Positions 59,524 to 64,000 of a stretch of 64,000 nucleotides of DNA are shown here, piece after piece (the first letter of the stretch is position 1; each line of letters opens with the position of its first letter). Source of the stretch: Clostridiales bacterium (lineage in GTDB: Bacteria; Bacillota; Clostridia; Oscillospirales; Ruminococcaceae); contig JAHZAY010000004.1 in NCBI GenBank assembly GCA_019423685.1, forward strand, positions 96,146 to 160,145. Reading direction: 5' to 3'. A model generated the notes under the pieces. The model did not search any database, was not told where the DNA came from, and saw only the letters and a program-made list of their open reading frames with translations. A program made the translations under genes and the position numbers.

Positions 59524-60001
59524 CCTCCATCACCCCCTCCAAATCCTTGCGCAGTTGCTGGCGCGCACGCCGCAGCAGCGTATAGATGGTGTTGACGTTT
59601 TTCTTGAGAATTTGCGCGATCTCCACTGCGGTATAGTTTTCATAGTAGTGCAGGTAGACCACATCCTTGTACTGCTCAGGCAGGGCGAGCACCGCATCCA
59701 ACAATTCCCGGTCCTCATGGGAAAGGGATTGCGGCAGGTCGGAGATTGTCTCGAGCGGAACGGTGCGAGAGCGGAAAAAGCTCTTCAGGAGATCCTTGCA
59801 GGCGTTGACAGTGACCCGTATGATCCAGGCCCGTTCGTGTTGTTCGCTCTGAAAGGGTTCAGGGTAGAGGACATATTTAAAAAAGACGGTTTGAAAGATG
59901 TCCTCGGTGTCTGCCCGATTTTTCAGATGCACCATACAGATGCGCTTGACTGTGTCCGCGTACAAGTCGATCGCCCGCTTCGCTTCTTCCTCGCTACGCA
60001 T
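59516..60001 (-). CDS. ECF-type RNA polymerase sigma factor
   Basis: A 161-residue sigma-70 family factor with regions 2 and 4 only. Region 2 reads AIDLYADTVKRICMVHLKNRADTEDIFQTVFFKY, region 4 LLDAVLALPEQYKDVVYLHYYENYTAVEIAQILKKNVNTIYTLL. The next gene is its presumed membrane inhibitor. A secreted calcium-motif protein gene lies 23 bases ahead of it on the same strand, probably the first gene of the operon. Confidence 0.93.
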   Translation of the reverse strand: MRSEEEAKRAIDLYADTVKRICMVHLKNRADTEDIFQTVFFKYVLYPEPFQSEQHERAWIIRVTVNACKDLLKSFFRSRTVPLETISDLPQSLSHEDRELLDAVLALPEQYKDVVYLHYYENYTAVEIAQILKKNVNTIYTLLRRARQQLRKDLEGVMEVE

Positions 60002-60024
60002 GCTCCATCATCCTTTATCTGTCG

Positions 60025-60366
60025 CTAATTTTTCCAGCAGTGACCTCCGTGGTGGCCACCGTTGTGGCAGGCCCGATAGGTGTTGTTAGACTGCTGCAGG
60101 TGGTCGCAGATGCCATCGCCGTTCTGGTCGCAGAAGGTATTGGCCGCCGTTTCGTGGTAGTCGCAGACGCCGTCGCCGTCCTTGTCGTTGATGCATCCGC
60201 TGTAGTCACAGATGCCGTCATGATCTGCATCTACACAGGTGTGGGTCGCGTTGTACTGGCAGGTGCCGGCATTTGCGTTGTGGCAAAAACGTCCAGCAAA
60301 AGCAGTGGTGCTTCCGAGGACTGCAATCATCGAGGCTGTCAAGATACCAACAATCAGTTTTTTCAT
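60025..60366 (-). CDS. Secreted protein with repeated calcium-binding motifs
   Basis: About 113 residues. Signal peptide MKKLIVGILTASMIAVLGST ends near TAFA. The mature protein holds three short D-x-D/N-x-D-G repeats: DADHDGICDYSG, DKDGDGVCDYHE, DQNGDGICDHLQ, the calcium loop seen in EF-hand and thrombospondin type 3 proteins, each with a cysteine. The end is rich in His, Gly and Cys (ACHNGGHHGGHCWKN). ATG 60366 is preferred, with GGGAGG ahead. It is in the same operon as the sigma/anti-sigma pair. Confidence 0.85.
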   Translation of the reverse strand: MKKLIVGILTASMIAVLGSTTAFAGRFCHNANAGTCQYNATHTCVDADHDGICDYSGCINDKDGDGVCDYHETAANTFCDQNGDGICDHLQQSNNTYRACHNGGHHGGHCWKN

Positions 60367-60544
60367 AGAGAATTCCTCCCGCTTTTTTATCAATGTTGTT
60401 TCCCTTAAAGGGTCTTTCACCATGTATACGATTGCGAAAGGCAAATCCGTTCAACTCTCAAAAAATTTTTTTAAAAATTTTCTTTTTTCAGGATAGCACA
60501 TCTTCTGCACAATTTCCACCCCCCTTGGAGAAAAGAAAAGAGTC

Positions 60545-60630
60545 TGGACATTGTCGCAAAAAGGATTATAATGAAGACAAAGGGGGCACTGCCTCCTGGT
60601 ACCTTGTCGCAATAGAAGGAGGTTTTTTTG
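60545..60630 (+). promoter_or_regulatory. Flavodoxin promoter and TTGTCGCAA repeats
   Basis: TGGACA (60545-60550), 16-base spacer, TATAAT (60567-60572). TTGTCGCAA occurs twice, at 60551-60559 inside the promoter and at 60604-60612 before the ribosome site AAGGAGG: possible direct-repeat operator. Confidence 0.55.
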
Positions 60631-61101
60631 ATGAAAACACTGGTAGCTTATTTTTCTGCATCGGGCGTCACCCGCAAGGTGGCCGAAAAGCTTGCAAAAG
60701 CGGCAAACGCAGACCTGTACGAGATCAAGCCTGCGGTTGCATACACCCCGGCGGACCTGGATTGGCGCGATAAAACGTCTCGCAGCTCGGTCGAAATGCA
60801 AGATCCATCTTCCCGCCCACAGCTGCACGACACCGATGCAAACGCTGCATCCTACGACCGCATCTTCCTCGGTTTCCCCATCTGGTGGTATACAGCGCCG
60901 ACCATCCTCAAAACCTTTTTGGAAAGCTATGATCTTACCGGCAAAGAGATTGTCCTCTTTGCAACCTCTGGTGGCAGCGGCTTTGGAAAATCGGTCAACG
61001 ATTTGCAGCCCAGCGCTCCAAAGGCCAACATTAAGGAAGGAAAACTTTTAAATGGAAATCCTTCCGAGCAGGATATCAAAGCTTGGCTGGAAACCCTCTA
61101 A
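60631..61101 (+). CDS. Cytosolic flavodoxin
   Basis: A 156-residue flavodoxin. TLVAYFSASGVTRKVAEKLA is the FMN phosphate-binding loop, FLGFPIWWYTAPTIL and FATSGGSGFGKS the flavin loops. It closely matches the flavodoxin domain of the exported lipoprotein at 29518 (shared ADLYEI, SRSSVEM, FLESYDLTGK). The start ATG 60631 is chosen over the adjoining TTG, from AAGGAGG eight bases ahead. Monocistronic, between a promoter and a terminator. Its electron partners are unknown. Confidence 0.93.
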   Translation: MKTLVAYFSASGVTRKVAEKLAKAANADLYEIKPAVAYTPADLDWRDKTSRSSVEMQDPSSRPQLHDTDANAASYDRIFLGFPIWWYTAPTILKTFLESYDLTGKEIVLFATSGGSGFGKSVNDLQPSAPKANIKEGKLLNGNPSEQDIKAWLETL

Positions 61102-61112
61102 ACAAAACATTT

Positions 61113-61150
61113 AAAAAAGTCCGTCAGCGGTATAGCTGATGGACTTTTTC
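61113..61150. terminator. Bidirectional terminator
   Basis: AAAAAGTCCGTCAGC and GCTGATGGACTTTTT (one G-T pair) around a 6-base loop. Confidence 0.9.
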
Positions 61151-61196
61151 TTTTCCAATTTTATTCTCATTTGAATAGATGGCATAACCGGTTGTT

Positions 61197-61976
61197 TTAT
61201 CGCACACCCAAGGTGGTGCGTATGCGGTTTTGCCAGCCCCGCTTTTGGCTTTGCCCCAAAAGCAGTTCCAACAGATGCGCTCCCTGACGGTCAGCCGCCC
61301 AGAAAGAGCCCAAGCAGCCCTCGCAGCTGCTGGCTATGATGCGGTTATCCGGGAACTCGGAGATCCTTCGCAGCCGCATCTGTTGGCTGATTTCTGGCCG
61401 CAGCGTGTGGGTCATGTGAAAGTTTCCACAGCAGATGGTGTGCTCTGCGGTGTGGGCGGGTTCACAAAAATCGCAGCCGCGCATCGAGAGTAGCTTGCGC
61501 ACGGCCTGCTGTTGTGCAAAATCTTTGCGGGTGGGGCAGGGGTCGTGCCAAACATAGGAACACCCTTGGGGCAGCGGCGCAAGGTCCTGTGGGCGGATGG
61601 CCTGTGCCAGTGCGGGCCAGATCGGCAGCACCTCAATTCCCTCTATCTGGCGCAGTTGCAGCGTGCAGTTTGGGCAGGCCGTATAGATTCTCCGCACGCC
61701 GCACCGCTGCAATTGCTGGATTATCTGCTGCTGGCGGGCAGCAAAGCGCTCGGTAAAGAGGTAGCGGGTTGGCTGGCCGCAGCAGGCTGCCGCAAGGGCA
61801 GCGTCCGGCTCGATTCTCTGCAAGACATGCAAGGTTTTGTACAGAATCGCCCCATCGAGGTTGAGCAGCGCGCAGCCCGGCCAAAAAAGGACGGGCGCTT
61901 TGGGGATGCGCATCATCATGGGCGAAAAGGAGAGCGCCTGATGCAGGCGCATTCCGGTTAGATTGGCTCTACTCAT
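61197..61976 (-). CDS. HdrB-like Fe-S (CCG-domain) protein
   Basis: About 259 residues with two CCG-type cysteine modules, as in heterodisulfide reductase subunit B: FWPGCALLN, CCGQPTR and CPNCTLQL in the first half; WHDPCPTR, CCGNFHM and SSCEGCLGSF in the second. These bind unusual 4Fe-4S clusters that handle disulfides in HdrB. There is no N-terminal ferredoxin or membrane helix. ATG 61976 lies within the end of the TVP38 gene ahead (8-base overlap), so it is co-translated with two membrane proteins. Confidence 0.83.
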   Translation of the reverse strand: MSRANLTGMRLHQALSFSPMMMRIPKAPVLFWPGCALLNLDGAILYKTLHVLQRIEPDAALAAACCGQPTRYLFTERFAARQQQIIQQLQRCGVRRIYTACPNCTLQLRQIEGIEVLPIWPALAQAIRPQDLAPLPQGCSYVWHDPCPTRKDFAQQQAVRKLLSMRGCDFCEPAHTAEHTICCGNFHMTHTLRPEISQQMRLRRISEFPDNRIIASSCEGCLGSFWAADRQGAHLLELLLGQSQKRGWQNRIRTTLGVR

Positions 61977-62694
61977 GGCTTTCCGGCTTTCTGGGAGCAG
62001 CTTTGGCCTGACGATCGTTGTAGACGCGCTTGATGATCGAGACAAGGATTCCCAGCGAGAAGATGCACAGCAGGGCGGTGACAAAATATTTGACGCCGCC
62101 GGTCAGCATGCCGCCGACATAGGAATAGATGATGGTGGCGGGCAGCTGGCCCAGGCCGGTCGCAAGGACAAAGGGAAGGAATCGGATGGGGGTTAAACCG
62201 GCAAAGTAGCTGACTGCATCAAACGAGACGAAGGGGAGCAGGCGGCAGACCAAAATGGTCTTGCTTCCGTATTTTTCAAAATATCCCTCGACGCTTGCAA
62301 GGGCGCCGTTTCCGGCAAAGCGCTCGACCACATCGCGGCCAAGACCCCGCGCGATGTAAAAACAGAGCACGGCGCCGGCCATCGAGCTGGTCCACGACAG
62401 GATGGCTCCCTGCCACCAACCGAAGATGGCGGCGTTGGCAAAGGTGATGAGAAAGGCCGGCAGCGGAGCCAGCACAGACTGAAAGACCATCAGACAGAAC
62501 GAGAAGAGCATTGCCCAGGCCCCGAAGGAGCGGATGTACTCGACCACTGCATCGACGTTGGCAGAGGCCAGCACCGAGGAAGCGCGGCCGACAAAGTCCC
62601 GCACCGGTTGTACGAAGAAGTAGAGTGCAAACAGCACGATAGCGACAATCACGATGATCCAGCGGGCAAGGTTGTGTTTGGTATGTTGTTTCAT
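61969..62694 (-). CDS. TVP38/TMEM64 (VTT-domain) membrane protein, second
   Basis: About 241 residues with five or six helices of the DedA-related VTT domain. The core reads PAFLITFANAAIFGWWQGAILSWTSSMAGAVLCFYIAR and RLLPFVSFDAVSYFAGLTPIRF, the reentrant signature. ATG 62694 overlaps the previous gene's stop by 4 bases. In many bacteria VTT proteins cluster with rhodaneses and with the two rSAM-associated transferases also found in this window. Confidence 0.9.
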   Translation of the reverse strand: MKQHTKHNLARWIIVIVAIVLFALYFFVQPVRDFVGRASSVLASANVDAVVEYIRSFGAWAMLFSFCLMVFQSVLAPLPAFLITFANAAIFGWWQGAILSWTSSMAGAVLCFYIARGLGRDVVERFAGNGALASVEGYFEKYGSKTILVCRLLPFVSFDAVSYFAGLTPIRFLPFVLATGLGQLPATIIYSYVGGMLTGGVKYFVTALLCIFSLGILVSIIKRVYNDRQAKAAPRKPESHE

Positions 62695-63374
62695 TTTTGT
62701 TCTCCAATCTTTTGGGTATCTTTTTGTTTTTGTGTGGGGAAAAGCTTTTTTCCAAGTGCTCCCGTCACTGCCAGCAGCAAAATCAACAGTACGATGGCGA
62801 GCCAGAAGGAGGGAGAACCCGCCTCCAAGGTTTTGTCGCCGATGTTGATAAAGATGAAGGTGCCGGGGATAATGCCGATGGCAGAGGCCAGCATATAAGA
62901 GGAAAAGGAGATTTCCGTCAGGCCAAAGGTGTAGTTGATGAGGTTGTACGGTACCGCCGGAATTAAGCGCAGGATAATCAGCAGCACAAATCCCTCTTTT
63001 CCACTGGCAAGCTGTAACCGCTGCTGCCACTGTGCACTGAGCTTTCGCGCAACGAGGCGCTGTACCTGGCTGCGCCCGACATTTCGGGAGAGCCAGAACA
63101 TCAGCGCACAGTTGAGCAGCGCACCGATGAAGGTGTACACGCTGCCCCACCAAAGCCCAAACAACAGTCCGCCCGCCAGCGCCAATACCGCCACTGGAAA
63201 GAAGAAAGCGGGCAAAAGCACAAATAGTCCCATGTAGCATACGGGTGCGAGGGCCCCTGTCGAGGCCAAGGCTTGTTGCAGTTGTTGGGGGGTAATCAAC
63301 GTGGAAAGCCCCCATACCAGCAGGATAACCGCTGCTACAACGAGCAGGAAAAGCAGTTTTTTTCTCTTTTTCAT
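62691..63374 (-). CDS. TVP38/TMEM64 (VTT-domain) membrane protein, first
   Basis: A 227-residue membrane protein with the VTT fold: FFFPVAVLALAGGLLFGLWWGSVYTFIGALLNCALMFWLSR and RLIPAVPYNLINYTFGLTEISF. It is a distant paralogue of the next gene, suggesting an old duplication that may work as a heterodimer. It opens an operon with the second VTT protein and the Fe-S protein, divergent from the rhodanese lipoprotein. Confidence 0.9.
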   Translation of the reverse strand: MKKRKKLLFLLVVAAVILLVWGLSTLITPQQLQQALASTGALAPVCYMGLFVLLPAFFFPVAVLALAGGLLFGLWWGSVYTFIGALLNCALMFWLSRNVGRSQVQRLVARKLSAQWQQRLQLASGKEGFVLLIILRLIPAVPYNLINYTFGLTEISFSSYMLASAIGIIPGTFIFINIGDKTLEAGSPSFWLAIVLLILLLAVTGALGKKLFPTQKQKDTQKIGEQK

Positions 63375-63502
63375 CGAATCCTTCTTTGTGCATAAAATTC
63401 TTTTTTCAGTTTAATCCGACCAACGGAATCTTGTCAATGGGTAAATGATAGAAAAAATCTATAGGCAATATGCTTTCTTTCTCGCAGGGAATTTTTGCAA
63501 TA

Positions 63503-63577
63503 TTGACAAAGTAAAACCAATATGCTATCCTTTCCATGGTATGAATCCGGGAAGTTATCCATATTTCATCCCGGATT
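63503..63577 (+). promoter_or_regulatory. Rhodanese gene promoter and leader hairpin
   Basis: TTGACA (63503-63508), 17-base spacer, TATCCT (63526-63531). Close to the start site AATCCGGGA (63544-63552) and TCCCGGATT (63569-63577) form a 9-bp inverted repeat, an operator or 5' hairpin. Confidence 0.65.
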
Positions 63578-63617
63578 GCGTATACAATCAATTGACCTAT
63601 TATTGGAGGTTCTACTT

Positions 63618-64000
63618 ATGAAAAGAGTACTTGCAATTGCACTGAGTGCTGCAATGCTGATCAGCATGATGGCTGCGTGCAGCAATTCCAACAGCTCCAC
63701 CACCACTTCTACTGAACAGACTACCACCGAGCAGACTGAGCAGGAGAGCACAAAAACAGAAGAGGCTGAGGAGGAGAACTCTGCTGAGATCGTAGCGCCG
63801 GAGTCCGACGTTCAGATGCAGTACATCAGCGTAGAGGATGCCGATGCGGATCTGGAAAACACCGATTACACCTTCATCGATGTGCGCAAAGCAGCTGACT
63901 ACGCCACCTCCCACATCCCAGGCGCCATCTCTGCCGACATGGACGCTGCACGAAACGGCGACTTTGACGCGGGTGTTGCCACCATGCAGGAAGTGCTCAA
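63618..64000 (+). CDS. Rhodanese-domain lipoprotein (cut by window end)
   Basis: The first 127 residues are seen. Lipoprotein signal MKRVLAIALSAAMLISMMAAC, a Ser/Thr/Glu linker, then the opening of a rhodanese domain (YISVEDADADLE, YTFIDVRKAADYATSHIPGA). The active-site CxxxxR loop lies beyond the edge, so activity cannot be judged. TGGAGG precedes the ATG. It is divergent from the VTT/Fe-S operon and should act on the outer membrane face with sulfur carried as persulfide. Confidence 0.88.
   Translation, partial: MKRVLAIALSAAMLISMMAACSNSNSSTTTSTEQTTTEQTEQESTKTEEAEEENSAEIVAPESDVQMQYISVEDADADLENTDYTFIDVRKAADYATSHIPGAISADMDAARNGDFDAGVATMQEVL

Noticed and set aside
1..64000. tRNA, rRNA, CRISPR arrays, insertion sequences, prophage genes
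   Set aside because: None found: no CCA-ended cloverleaf, no spaced repeats, no transposase or integrase motif. A tRNAscan or ISfinder search would settle it.

Overview
The window reads as chromosomal DNA of an anaerobic, endospore-forming member of the Clostridia, most like the Oscillospirales/Ruminococcaceae side of the Bacillota. The reasons are the hprK-PHP-murB-rapZ-whiA-dnaE-pfkA gene order, strong AGGAGG ribosome sites with frequent GTG and TTG starts, a spoIVB sporulation protease, an anaerobe-type hydroxylamine reductase (Hcp), several flavodoxin and ferredoxin proteins, and a mid-50s GC content by eye. No rRNA, tRNA, CRISPR array or complete insertion sequence was seen. Identifications come from reading the translations; no database search was run.

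Layout. 0-11 kb: housekeeping cluster (HPr kinase, PHP phosphoesterase, MurB, RapZ, acetyltransferase, WhiA, DNA polymerase III alpha, phosphofructokinase, CYTH protein). 11-16 kb: PadR regulator with a DUF2812 membrane protein, a MATE exporter, an ECF-type vitamin uptake S component behind a MerR-type promoter, and a CarD-like regulator. 16-20 kb: a large CoA-disulfide-reductase/rhodanese/siroheme-reductase/ferredoxin fusion and an unrecognised protein. 20-29 kb: a YnjB-type ABC importer divergent from a nucleoside hydrolase, a CofC-like transferase, an aberrant aminoglycoside-phosphotransferase-fold kinase and a family 2 glycosyltransferase, closed by a LysR regulator. This is the best candidate here for an undescribed pathway. 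29-33 kb: a MerR regulator, an exported flavodoxin lipoprotein and a DUF4405 cytochrome-b-like membrane protein, then a secreted anchored protein. 33-37 kb: hcp, then a cation:proton antiporter under a fluoride riboswitch, then an EFR1 flavodoxin-ferredoxin.

37-42 kb is a lower-GC stretch with small membrane and lipoproteins, an S9-peptidase remnant and a cysteine desulfidase/glutamine-amidotransferase operon; it looks acquired and partly decayed. 42-50 kb: spoIVB, xpaC-telA, a MoxR/DUF58/membrane-protein operon and a family 4 glycosyltransferase. 51-56 kb: a TlpA-like lipoprotein with a tiny CXXC membrane protein, a Y-family polymerase with YolD, and a MarR-YitT pair. 55-64 kb: TrkAH potassium uptake, an ECF sigma/anti-sigma pair with a secreted calcium-motif protein, a flavodoxin, and a two-TVP38/Fe-S-protein operon divergent from a rhodanese lipoprotein that runs off the window.

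Recurring theme: sulfur, thiol and flavodoxin redox chemistry, much of it exported or membrane-bound (CoADR fusion, rhodanese, TlpA, CXXC protein, cysteine desulfidase, Fe-S protein, three flavodoxin-type proteins). Several promoters carry well-formed dyads matching adjacent one-component regulators (PadR, MarR, LysR).
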